Assembly (NCBI GenBank): GCA_947645965.1
Contig: CANSES010000029.1
Coordinates: 1 to 12,203, forward strand
Direction: 5' to 3'
Origin: an uncultured Enterorhabdus sp.
GTDB lineage: Bacteria > Actinomycetota > Coriobacteriia > Coriobacteriales > Eggerthellaceae
DNA: 12,203 nt
Shown here piece after piece: positions 1 through 6,594 of this stretch. The translations under genes and the position numbers were made by a program. Numbering within the stretch: position 1 is the stretch's first letter; every line of letters starts with the position of its first letter. The notes under the pieces were generated by a model that was not told the origin of the DNA, did no database searches, and worked only from the letters and a program-made list of their open reading frames with translations.

Positions 1-451
1 GCACCATGGCCTGCACGAAGGGGGCACCCAGCTTGTGCACGAGCACAAAGATGAAGGCGCTCGAGATCACACAGCCGATCCAGATGATAAGCGCGCCCAC
101 CCAGGGGCCGTAGATCATGCCGGCGGCCACCTGCACCACCTCGCCGGGGATGAAGGCCACCACGATCTGCAAAAACTGGATGGCCAGCAGAATGAGGAAG
201 CCCCAGGGGCCGGCGTTGCGGATGTCGGTGGTCACGCGATCGACGCCGCCGGGCTCGAACAGCTCGTGGATCATGGGCCACAGGGCGATGCACACCACGA
301 TCATGATGACGAAGAACGCGATGAGGCCCGCGAACTTGAAGATGTTCGCCGCAGGCATCTCGTGGCCGACGACGGTCTTCTCCTCGTGGGCCTTGGCCTC
401 CAGTTTCTGGAGGCGCTCTGAACGGTGGGGGGTTTTGTTGTGAGTATCCAT
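1..451 (-). CDS. DedA/TVP38-type (VTT domain) membrane protein, N-terminal part, truncated by the window edge
   Basis: The first 150 residues are visible; the rest lies beyond position 1. A hydrophilic, charged N-terminus of about 35 residues is followed by a transmembrane helix at about 38-60. A hydrophobic segment follows at about 82-101, then the conserved VTT-style core at 101-141: a PGE motif (102-104), AAGMIYGPWVG (109-119), then a hydrophobic helix and HKLG. This PGE/aG..yG..vG pattern is typical of the SNARE-associated/TVP38/TMEM64 family of integral membrane proteins, some of which act in lipid scrambling and envelope homeostasis. The ATG at 451-449 has an in-frame TAA four codons upstream, which fixes the start region. 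The only SD-like bases (GGAG) sit unusually close to the ATG. It lies downstream of the PRC-barrel gene on the same strand, separated by about 80 bp with a GC hairpin. Family assignment is fairly secure; the specific function is unknown. Confidence 0.8.
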   Translation of the reverse strand, partial: MDTHNKTPHRSERLQKLEAKAHEEKTVVGHEMPAANIFKFAGLIAFFVIMIVVCIALWPMIHELFEPGGVDRVTTDIRNAGPWGFLILLAIQFLQIVVAFIPGEVVQVAAGMIYGPWVGALIIWIGCVISSAFIFVLVHKLGAPFVQAMV

Positions 452-466
452 GGCTCCAGTTTAACG

Positions 467-491
467 GAGCGCCCCGACCAGCGGGGCGCTC
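467..491 (-). terminator. GC-rich hairpin after the PRC-barrel gene, possible terminator
   Basis: A perfect 10-bp inverted repeat (GAGCGCCCCG at 467-476, CGGGGCGCTC at 482-491) with a 5-base loop lies 42 bp beyond the stop of the PRC-barrel gene. On the minus strand it is followed by CGTTAAAC, not a proper U-tract, so it is a weak intrinsic terminator at best. It could instead be a partial attenuator or leader structure before the VTT-domain gene, whose start is only 16 bp further on. Confidence 0.45.
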
Positions 492-532
492 TTCAGCAAG
501 TCTTTATCTTAGTGACGGAATTGTAAGGGCGC

Positions 533-1345
533 CTAGTCTTCCTTGCGCGCCTTGTCGTATTCCTCCTTGAAGGCGGCGAACATGCCGCTGGCCCGCTTGA
601 TCTGGCGGCCCGTGGCATAGGCGCCGGCGTTCACGGCCTTGCCCGCGGCCTTCGTGGCCCCCGACACGGCGGGCTTCACGGCCTCCACCGTCTCGCGGGC
701 ACGCTCGGCCACCACGGCCGTGGCCTCGCCGGCCTTCGCGGCCAGACCGCCCTCGGCATCCAGCTCGGCCACCTCGTCGGCCACGAGGATGGCGCCGAGC
801 ACCGGCTCCTCCCCCGTCTCGCCGTTCACGGCCAGGGCCGTGCCGATGCCGCGCTTGAAGCCGCGGATAAGCGACCCGGGAATCTCCCTCACGCCGAGCA
901 GCGCGTTGGCCGTGGCGCCCTGGGTCACCTGGAGCGTTTCCACCTCGCCGGTTTCCTCGTCGAAGGTGACGTCGCCCACCGAGCCGTACACGGTGCCGTC
1001 CTCGCCGATCACCGGCAGGCCGCCCCACAGCACGCAGTCGTCGTAGTTCACGCCGAGGGCCTTGCAGGCACCCTTGTCGGTGGCCTCGGGGGAACGGCTC
1101 ACGACCACGCGGCCGTCCACCATGGTGTAGCCGCCCAGGGCCACGAACACGTCCTTGCGGCGGAACATCCACAGCAGATCGGGGCGCTTCACGATGAAAC
1201 CGACGCAGCGGCGCTGGCTGGGATGGAACACGCAGTGGCGCACTTTGCCCAGCTTGCTCACGGCTTCGGGCTTCTTGGCCGAGCTCCTGTCGGCAAACAC
1301 GCGCTTGCCGATAAGCTCGGACGTTGAGGTGAGGTTTCCGCTCAT
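533..1345 (-). CDS. PRC-barrel domain protein
   Basis: A 270-residue soluble protein. The N-terminal 75 residues start with TSTSELIGKRVF, the usual opening of a PRC-barrel: a small beta-barrel that mediates RNA or protein contacts in RimM, photosynthetic reaction centres and many bacterial stress proteins. A second barrel-like segment lies at about 100-165, around GGLPVIGEDGTVYGSVGDVTF. The last 75 residues are Ala/Lys/Glu-rich helix ending in a charged tail (EEYDKARKED). The frame continues upstream to 1411, but that extension overlaps the preceding gene and is basic shadow sequence. The ATG at 1345 gives a family-like N-terminus and starts 4 bp after the upstream stop, which fits translational coupling. 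It is probably co-transcribed with the YtxH-like gene. There is no signal peptide or membrane segment. The role of this pair is not known; an envelope- or stress-associated function is inference. Confidence 0.75.
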   Translation of the reverse strand: MSGNLTSTSELIGKRVFADRSSAKKPEAVSKLGKVRHCVFHPSQRRCVGFIVKRPDLLWMFRRKDVFVALGGYTMVDGRVVVSRSPEATDKGACKALGVNYDDCVLWGGLPVIGEDGTVYGSVGDVTFDEETGEVETLQVTQGATANALLGVREIPGSLIRGFKRGIGTALAVNGETGEEPVLGAILVADEVAELDAEGGLAAKAGEATAVVAERARETVEAVKPAVSGATKAAGKAVNAGAYATGRQIKRASGMFAAFKEEYDKARKED

Positions 1346-1349
1346 GAGA

Positions 1350-1874
1350 CTACTTGTCGGCCTTGTGCTTGGCAGCCTTGTCGGCCACCTCTTCGGCCTT
1401 CTCGGCCACATCGTCGGCCTTGTCGGCCACGGCGTCGGCAGCGGTGGACACCGCGTCGCTCACGGCATCGTCGTCCACGTTCTTGGCCACCTGGTCGGCG
1501 ATGCGCTGACGGGCGGCTTCGATCTTCTCGCGCAGCTCGTCGCCCTTCTCGTTGATGGTGGGGGAAATGTTGCTGGCGGCCTCCTGGATGGACGCGGCCA
1601 TATCGGCGCCGCGGGCAGCGGCCTCGGAGGCGATCTCCTGGCCCTTGGCGGTCACGTTGTTCACCACTTCGGCGCCCTTGCTGGCAGCCTCCTGGTAGAT
1701 GTGCTGGGCACCGGCCGCAGCCTGGCCGCCCCACTGCTGGGCGTCGCCCAGGATGTCGTTGGCCTTGTCGGCCACCATGGCGCGGGTCTCGGCGCCGGGA
1801 CGCGGCGCGGCCAGCAGGGCTGCGACGGCGCCGACAACGCCACCGATCAGAAACATTCCAAATTTGTTGGCCAT
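1350..1874 (-). CDS. YtxH-like small membrane-anchored protein
   Basis: A 174-residue protein. It begins MANKFGMFLIGGVVGAVAALL, a single hydrophobic segment at residues 5-22 followed by APRPGAETR. This is the hallmark of YtxH/general-stress small proteins (short membrane anchor, AP.sG.e.R). The rest is a long Ala/Glu/Lys/Asp-rich amphipathic helix with heptad-like repeats, strongest at the end (ADKADDVAEKAEEVADKAAK), resembling apolipoprotein- or LEA-like helices. The start at 1874 is preferred to the longer reading to 1961 for two reasons: a strong SD (AAAGGAGG, 1880-1887) sits 5 bases upstream, and a consensus TATAAT promoter element (1912-1917) lies inside the longer reading. It is first in a two-gene unit with the PRC-barrel gene. 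In other bacteria this family is linked to stress or envelope roles; the function here is unproven. Confidence 0.75.
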   Translation of the reverse strand: MANKFGMFLIGGVVGAVAALLAAPRPGAETRAMVADKANDILGDAQQWGGQAAAGAQHIYQEAASKGAEVVNNVTAKGQEIASEAAARGADMAASIQEAASNISPTINEKGDELREKIEAARQRIADQVAKNVDDDAVSDAVSTAADAVADKADDVAEKAEEVADKAAKHKADK

Positions 1875-1911
1875 AACTGCCTCCTTTATCGACGGAATAT
1901 CAAGTTCGCTC

Positions 1912-1917
1912 ATTATA
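1912..1917 (-). promoter_or_regulatory. -10 element TATAAT for the ytxH-like/PRC-barrel unit
   Basis: Perfect TATAAT on the minus strand, preceded by GC-rich DNA, predicting a transcript start near 1905 and a leader of about 30 bases. No good -35 is seen at 16-18 bp; a TTGACA lies further upstream but at the wrong spacing. The weak -35 could mean activator dependence or an alternative sigma factor. Confidence 0.55.
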
Positions 1918-2009
1918 GGGGGCGCAAGCGGCGAAAACCGTCTGCACTTTGCGGTTCTCACCTTACGGTAAACAAGCTGTCAAACATCATCGATGAGGAA
2001 AACTCGCAT

Positions 2010-2050
2010 AAAAAACCGTAGCCTGTGCGCAATATGGTCACAGGCTACGG
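2010..2050 (-). terminator. Rho-independent terminator of the serS-ddl operon
   Basis: A perfect 12-bp stem (CCGTAGCCTGTG at 2016-2027, CACAGGCTACGG at 2039-2050) with an 11-base loop is followed on the minus strand by six U residues (2015-2010). It lies about 60 bp after the ddl stop and separates that operon from the ytxH promoter. This is the cleanest terminator in the window. Confidence 0.92.
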
Positions 2051-2109
2051 AAACAGATGGAATCGAAGCGGTGCGGGAATGCGCGCCGCACCAGCCGACG
2101 CGCGACGGC

Positions 2110-3114
2110 CTAGAACTTGGCGCCGCGGGCGTAGGCCTCGGTCACCAGGGTGTCCATCACTTTGGGCAGGGTGAGCCCGGCAGCCCCGCAGGCCATGGGG
2201 AACAGCGAGTGCGGCGTCATGCCCGGGGACACGTCCAGCTCGAAGCAGCGTGCCTGCCCGCCGTCCCATACCAGGTCGACGCGACCCAGGTCGCGAGCGC
2301 CGTAGGCCCGGTACACTTCCAGGGCCGCGCGCTCGATCTCCGCGCGGATGGCCTGGGCCGTGCCCTCATCGGGCGACAGGGACGCGGGGCGCACGGGGCA
2401 GAAGAACTCCACGACATCGTCGGCCATGCGGGCGGCGGCGTCGAAGAACTCCCCCTCGCGGGCCACGATCTCCACGGGCGGCAGGGCGTAGGCATCCCAG
2501 CCGGTGCCGAGCACCGCCACGGACACCTCCACGCCATCGACCCACTGCTCGATGTTCACGGCCTCGTCAAAGGACAGGGCATCGAGCACGGCCTCGCCCA
2601 GTTCGTCCTGGGAGTTCACCTTGTGCACGCCCAGGGCACTGCCGCCGTGGGCCGGCTTCACGCAGACGGGATAGCCGCCGATCACGCGGTCGGCCACCAT
2701 GTCCAGCGCCGTGGCGGCTCCCATGGCCTTGAAGGCATCCTTGGCCAGGTACACGCCCTGGGGCCACGAGGCGATGCCCTCCTCGCCGGTGATGTCGCGG
2801 TACTTCTCCAAGGAGGAGTGCAGGGCGTCCTTGTTCCAGGCGCAGTGGCACACGCTGGCCGGCGAGCCCACGAAGGGAATGCCGAGGAACTCCAGCAGGC
2901 TTTGGATGGTGCCGTCCTCGCCGTGCTTGCCGTGCAGGGCGTTGTAGACCACATCGGGCCGCTCGCTGCGCAGCGTGGGCACCAGATCGGCATTGGTGTC
3001 CAGCGGCACCACCTTGTGGCCGGCCTCTTCCAGGGCTTCGCACACCACGCGGCCCGAGGCCAGCGACACCTCGCGCTCGAAGGACTTGCCTCCCATGAGC
3101 ACTGCTACTTTCAT
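2110..3114 (-). CDS. ddl: D-alanine--D-alanine ligase family protein (ATP-grasp)
   Basis: The 334-residue product matches the Ddl family along its length; members join two D-Ala, with ATP, for the peptidoglycan stem peptide in the cytoplasm. Visible landmarks are GGKSFEREVSL (8-18, Glu13 = DdlB Glu15), NALHGKHGEDGTIQ (58-71), VKPAHGGSALGV (152-163, Lys153 and Ser159 = DdlB Lys144 and Ser150), GRVD (277-280) and ELDVSPGMTPHSLFPMA (292-308). Two key positions differ. In a gapless comparison of the omega loop, Tyr216 of E. coli DdlB is Met230 here, and the Mg ligand Asn272 is Asp294. The ATP-grasp fold and D-Ala site are kept, so an altered second substrate is possible but unproven. The ATG at 3114 has a good SD (GAAGGAG, 3121-3127, spacing 6). 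It is the last gene of the serS operon, 40 bp after the aminotransferase, and ends at a strong terminator. Confidence 0.9.
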   Translation of the reverse strand: MKVAVLMGGKSFEREVSLASGRVVCEALEEAGHKVVPLDTNADLVPTLRSERPDVVYNALHGKHGEDGTIQSLLEFLGIPFVGSPASVCHCAWNKDALHSSLEKYRDITGEEGIASWPQGVYLAKDAFKAMGAATALDMVADRVIGGYPVCVKPAHGGSALGVHKVNSQDELGEAVLDALSFDEAVNIEQWVDGVEVSVAVLGTGWDAYALPPVEIVAREGEFFDAAARMADDVVEFFCPVRPASLSPDEGTAQAIRAEIERAALEVYRAYGARDLGRVDLVWDGGQARCFELDVSPGMTPHSLFPMACGAAGLTLPKVMDTLVTEAYARGAKF

Positions 3115-3154
3115 TCACTTCTCCTTCTCGTAGAAACTCCCCGCGACGCACGGC

Positions 3155-4594
3155 TTACTCGGCGGCTTCCTCCTGGGCTTCGGCCACCTTCTGCTCGGCG
3201 ATCTCGATTTGGGCGGCATCGCCGTCGTGGGACTGCATGACGGCTTCCTCGTTCTCCTCAGATGCCACGATAACGTCGTCCCAGTTCTCGCGCTCGCTTA
3301 CGGCCATGGCAGGCTCCTTTCTCGCGACGGTCGGCAGGGCGCCGGCCTCAATGAACACGCGGTACAGTTCCAGGCGCTCCTCGATAACCCCGGCCAGACG
3401 TCGCACAGCTTCGGTGATCGATTCAGGTGTCTCGAAGCTGAAGTTGACGCGCATGGAGTTCTTTCCGGTTACGCCGTCGGGGAAAAACGAATTCCCCGGC
3501 ACATAGGTTACGCCCGCTTCCAGCGCCTCGGCAAGCATCGAATCGGTATCCATATAGTCAGGCAGCGTAATCCAGAGGAACATGCCGCCTTCGGGATGGG
3601 TCCAGCGGGCCTCGGGCGGGAAGAACTCCTCCAGAGCCGCCAGCATGGTGTCGCGGCGCTCTTTGTACACGCCGATGAACTTCTGCAGCGTGCGCTGCCA
3701 GGGGATGTCGGCGAAGTAGTGCTGCACGATCAGCTGGTCGAAGGCGCTACCGCACAAATCGGCGCCCTGCTTCACCAGATTGATGCGGGCGAGCACGGCC
3801 TCGGGGGCGGCCACCCAGCCGGTGCGCAGGCCCGGGCCCAGCATCTTCGAGATCGTGCCCAGATAGATGACGGAATCGTCCATGGCCTTCAGGGGCACCT
3901 GGTGGCCGCCGTCGTAGCGCAAACGGCCGTAGGGGTCGTCCTCCACCACCATGAAGTTGTACTCGGCCGCCAGCTCCAGCAGACGGCGGCGGCGCTCGGC
4001 GGTCATGGTGACGCCGCCGGGGTTCTGGAAGTTCGGGATGGTGTAGCAGAACTTCAGGCGCGGGTTGTTCTTGCCGATGCGTTCAAGTTCCGCCTCCAGC
4101 AGGTCCATGCGCATGCCCTCGTCGTCGAAGGGGATGGCGCGCACGTCGGGCTCGAAGGCGGAGAAGGCCTGCAGGGCGCCCAAGTAAGTGGGGCCCTCGG
4201 TGATGATGATGTCGCCGGGATCGATGAAGGCCTCGGCGATGAGGGTGAGGGCCTGCTGGGCCCCGGAGGTGACGAGCAGCTGCTCGGGCTTCACGCGAAT
4301 GCCCAGGTCGCGCATCATGTCGGCCAGCACGGCGCGCAGGCCGGCCAGGCCGTCGGTGGGGCCGTACTGCAGCGAGACGGCGCGGGCGCGCTCGGTGTCG
4401 ATAGCGGCCAGGGTGGCGCGGCGCACATCTTCCACGGGCAGCAGCGACACGGCGGGCATGCCGCCGGACAGCGAGATCACATCGTCGCGGGTGGCGGCGG
4501 CGAAGAGGTTGCGCACCGCCGAGGGGCGCATCTTGCGCACGCGGCGGGCGATCTTGTCGCCGGTGGTATCGAAGGTGATGTGAGCTGATGACAT
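3155..4594 (-). CDS. PLP-dependent class I aminotransferase (LysN/MocR-catalytic-domain type)
   Basis: 479 residues. Fold-type I landmarks are ISLSGGMPA (40-48), the QYGPTDGLAGLR segment (76-87), LVTSGAQQAL (107-116), PNFQNPGG (187-194), VEDDPYGRLRY (217-227), the Schiff-base lysine in TISKMLGPGLRTGW (Lys250) and the carboxylate-binding arginine in SMRVNFS (Arg382). This is the pattern of 2-aminoadipate transaminases (LysN) and of the catalytic domain of MocR regulators. No N-terminal GntR DNA-binding domain is present, so it is an enzyme and not a regulator. The substrate cannot be read from sequence; aromatic, branched-chain or aminoadipate are all possible. After about residue 425 there is an acidic, Glu/Ala-rich extension of some 55 residues that aminotransferases normally lack. 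The start ATG is 2 bp downstream of the previous gene's stop, indicating coupling. Confidence 0.9.
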   Translation of the reverse strand: MSSAHITFDTTGDKIARRVRKMRPSAVRNLFAAATRDDVISLSGGMPAVSLLPVEDVRRATLAAIDTERARAVSLQYGPTDGLAGLRAVLADMMRDLGIRVKPEQLLVTSGAQQALTLIAEAFIDPGDIIITEGPTYLGALQAFSAFEPDVRAIPFDDEGMRMDLLEAELERIGKNNPRLKFCYTIPNFQNPGGVTMTAERRRRLLELAAEYNFMVVEDDPYGRLRYDGGHQVPLKAMDDSVIYLGTISKMLGPGLRTGWVAAPEAVLARINLVKQGADLCGSAFDQLIVQHYFADIPWQRTLQKFIGVYKERRDTMLAALEEFFPPEARWTHPEGGMFLWITLPDYMDTDSMLAEALEAGVTYVPGNSFFPDGVTGKNSMRVNFSFETPESITEAVRRLAGVIEERLELYRVFIEAGALPTVARKEPAMAVSERENWDDVIVASEENEEAVMQSHDGDAAQIEIAEQKVAEAQEEAAE

Positions 4595-4596
4595 GG

Positions 4597-5046
4597 CTAA
4601 TCCACCATCCCTTCCATAAGCGCGCAGGCGGCTTTCAGGGCCGCCAGAGCGATGAGGTCATCGGTAAAGTTTACTGCAACCCGCGCCAGCCCCGCACGCT
4701 CGTCCAACCATTCCGTTGTACCGACAAAAGTAGCCGCCGAACGGTTGGGGGCGGTTGAGGGGGCCGCGGCGGGGCGAGCCGAGGCGCGGGCGGCGGCCTG
4801 GGCCTCGGCTTGGAAGTCGATGATGAGGTGCTCCAGCACGTGGGGCAGCGAGGTGCGACCGAGGATAGCGCCGAAGGACGCTCCCTCGGCGTTCAAGCAG
4901 GCGTGCTGGGCGAGGAAGGGGCGCGCAGCGCTCAGGCGCGCGGCCGCAGCGGGACCGAGGCAGGCCGCGGGGCCGCCGAGTACGCGCACGAGCAGCACCA
5001 TGCGATCGCGCTCGAAGGCGATGCGCTCGACGGCCAGGGCGCTCAC
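4597..5046 (-). CDS. Small protein resembling the N-terminal domain of cyanophycin synthetase
   Basis: 149 residues, starting at a GTG that overlaps the TGA of the upstream gene (GTGA, 5046-5043), so its translation is probably coupled. It would usually be called hypothetical. The segment at 43-79 (PFLAQHAC, then TSLPHVLEHLIIDFQ) and the segment at 107-146 (FVGTTEWLDERAGLARVAV followed by an Ala-rich helix) follow the order of motifs in the CphA N-domain: a P-L-EH-C stretch, TWL-H-VEHVALELQ, then T-PGVYNVVFEY and an Ala-rich helix. The conserved H69-x2-E72-H73-x5-Q79 pattern is the strongest point. An Ala/Pro-rich linker at 82-104 interrupts the domain. The ATP-grasp and Mur-ligase domains of CphA are absent. 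No signal peptide or membrane helix is seen. The domain similarity rests on recalled family motifs and is moderate evidence; the function is unknown. Confidence 0.7.
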   Translation of the reverse strand: MSALAVERIAFERDRMVLLVRVLGGPAACLGPAAAARLSAARPFLAQHACLNAEGASFGAILGRTSLPHVLEHLIIDFQAEAQAAARASARPAAAPSTAPNRSAATFVGTTEWLDERAGLARVAVNFTDDLIALAALKAACALMEGMVD

Positions 5047-6587
5047 AACCGATCGGCCGCCGATGCGGGGTCGTCGGAACGGTCGGCACGGCGGGAAGCG
5101 CCGTCGCCGGCATCGCCGGCGTCGTCGGCGTCGCCCCCGCGAGTCGCGGCGCCAACACCCTCATCTGCGGCATCGGCATCATCGTCGGGAGCGGCCCCGT
5201 CGGCATCATCGGCGCCGTCGCCCTGCGCGCTGTCCGCCCCCTCGGTCTCTGCGGCGGGCTTGTCGTTGGGCACGCCCAGGGTATCGTTGCCGCTACTCGG
5301 AGCGGACAGATCGCCCAAGGTCTCGTCCTCGATCACCTGGACATCATCGCCCGTGCCTTCCCCATCGACACCGAGGCCATCAACCTCGTCTTCGAGCTCA
5401 GGAACCTGGGCCGTAGGCGTGCGCGACAGCAGCGTGACGCCCTTCCCCGCCTTCTCAGCCGGGGCCAGGGGCACGCCGCGCAGGTTCTCCCACAACGCTT
5501 GGATGGTCCAGCCGATGTCGCTGCTCAGGGTATCGCCGCCGCTGAATTTGCCGTCCACCAGGGCCAGCTGGTTGCGATCCAGGGAAAAGCGGTAACGACC
5601 CGAGCCGGCCAGATTGCCGAAGGTGAACTCGATGGTCTTGTCGCCGGTGTCCATGGTGTACTTGTAGGACACGTCGTCGGTCAGGTGGATACGATCCTCG
5701 GTGATGATGATGGGCGTGGACGTGCCCGCCAGGTACCACGTGCCGCGAAAATCGCTCGCATCGTCGGCGGAAAACCAGCGCAGCCAGGTGAAACCGCAGA
5801 TCAGAGCCACGGCCAGCACAGCGAACAGCGCACCCACCGATGCCGCGGCGATCTTGCCCCGAGTCCAACGCGGCTGCTTCACCGCCGGCCGTGCCGCAGG
5901 CCGGGCCGCGCGGTTCGCCCGCGCCGCACTCTGCGCCGCAGCCGCCTCTTCCCCGTCGGCCGCCGCCTCGCCTTCGGGCGCGGTCGCGGCCTCTGGCGCG
6001 GTGGCGCCCTCGGCCGAGCCGTCCGCTGACGCGCCTGTCGCGGGGGTCGCTGCGGTCGCCTTGGCAGCCGCCGTCTCGCCCGTCGTCGCGGCCCCGGGAA
6101 CGATGCCCGACGCCGAAGCGTCAACCGATCCCCCTGCGCCTGCCGCGACGGCCGCCACGGGGGTCTCCCCCGTCGAAGCCGCGCTCGTCGCAGGCATATT
6201 CGCAGCCGCGCTCGCCCTGGCCACCGGTGCCGTCACGGGTCGTTCGGCACCCGCACCGGACGCAGCAGCCACAGCCGGGCCTCTCGTCGCTGGAGATTCG
6301 TTCTTCAGCCGAGGGGCATGACGCGTAGGCGTAGGCGTAGGCGCCGGCGCCGAAGCCCCCGCACTCGTCCGTCCGCCTTCCGCACCCGAAGGCGCCGCAG
6401 TCGCCCCGCACCCCGGGACACCACCCGCCCCCGAAGCCCCCGCCCCCGGCGCGGCATGCTTCGCCGGCGCGCCCGCAAGGGGCCCGCTCGCAGAGGGCGG
6501 CGTTGGTGCTGCGTGGCGCGCCCGCTCCCTTTGAGCGCGGCGCCGGGGGTTGTTGCGCCCCCCCAGCTCGCGCGACTGCTCGTCCAT
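5043..6587 (-). CDS. Ala-rich single-pass membrane protein with lipocalin-like extracytoplasmic domain
   Basis: 514 residues, not a recognised family. Residues 1-240 are low-complexity (Ala, Pro, Gly, Thr, some Arg) and probably disordered. A transmembrane helix lies at about 246-268, flanked by RWTRGK on the N-side and RWFSADD on the C-side; the positive-inside rule puts the long N-terminal arm in the cytoplasm. Residues 278-350 look like a small beta domain of the GTW type (FRGTWYLAGT, IIITEDRIHL, KYTMD, IEFTF, RYRFSLDRNQLALVDG), similar in style to lipocalin-like DUF domains on bacterial surface proteins. The last 120 residues are very acidic (Asp/Glu/Ala/Gly). The first quarter uses GGG, GCG and GCT codons more freely than its neighbours, which favour GCC and GGC, consistent with weak selection on a disordered arm. 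It starts 7 bp after serS with no clear SD. An envelope or cell-wall role is inference. Confidence 0.75.
   Translation of the reverse strand: MDEQSRELGGRNNPRRRAQRERARHAAPTPPSASGPLAGAPAKHAAPGAGASGAGGVPGCGATAAPSGAEGGRTSAGASAPAPTPTPTRHAPRLKNESPATRGPAVAAASGAGAERPVTAPVARASAAANMPATSAASTGETPVAAVAAGAGGSVDASASGIVPGAATTGETAAAKATAATPATGASADGSAEGATAPEAATAPEGEAAADGEEAAAAQSAARANRAARPAARPAVKQPRWTRGKIAAASVGALFAVLAVALICGFTWLRWFSADDASDFRGTWYLAGTSTPIIITEDRIHLTDDVSYKYTMDTGDKTIEFTFGNLAGSGRYRFSLDRNQLALVDGKFSGGDTLSSDIGWTIQALWENLRGVPLAPAEKAGKGVTLLSRTPTAQVPELEDEVDGLGVDGEGTGDDVQVIEDETLGDLSAPSSGNDTLGVPNDKPAAETEGADSAQGDGADDADGAAPDDDADAADEGVGAATRGGDADDAGDAGDGASRRADRSDDPASAADRL
6325..6342 (-). repeat. Hexanucleotide tandem repeat (GTAGGC)x3 inside the Ala/Pro-rich arm
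   Basis: Three perfect copies of GTAGGC on the plus strand encode a Thr-Pro run (PTPTPT) on the minus strand. Gain or loss of a unit keeps the reading frame, so it can change arm length without breaking the gene. At three copies it may have arisen by chance in low-complexity DNA. Confidence 0.5.
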
Positions 6588-6594
6588 GGGTGCG

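Noticed and set aside
3209..4588. 459-residue open frame opposite the aminotransferase, and 415 residues opposite ddl (1993-3240)
   Set aside because: Both mirror well-supported conserved enzymes on the other strand and have the same His/Gly/Val-rich shadow composition.
2110..5046. A complete cyanophycin biosynthesis cluster
   Set aside because: Only an N-domain-like protein is seen; the ATP-grasp gene is a clear Ddl, and no CphA Mur-ligase domain or cyanophycinase is present.
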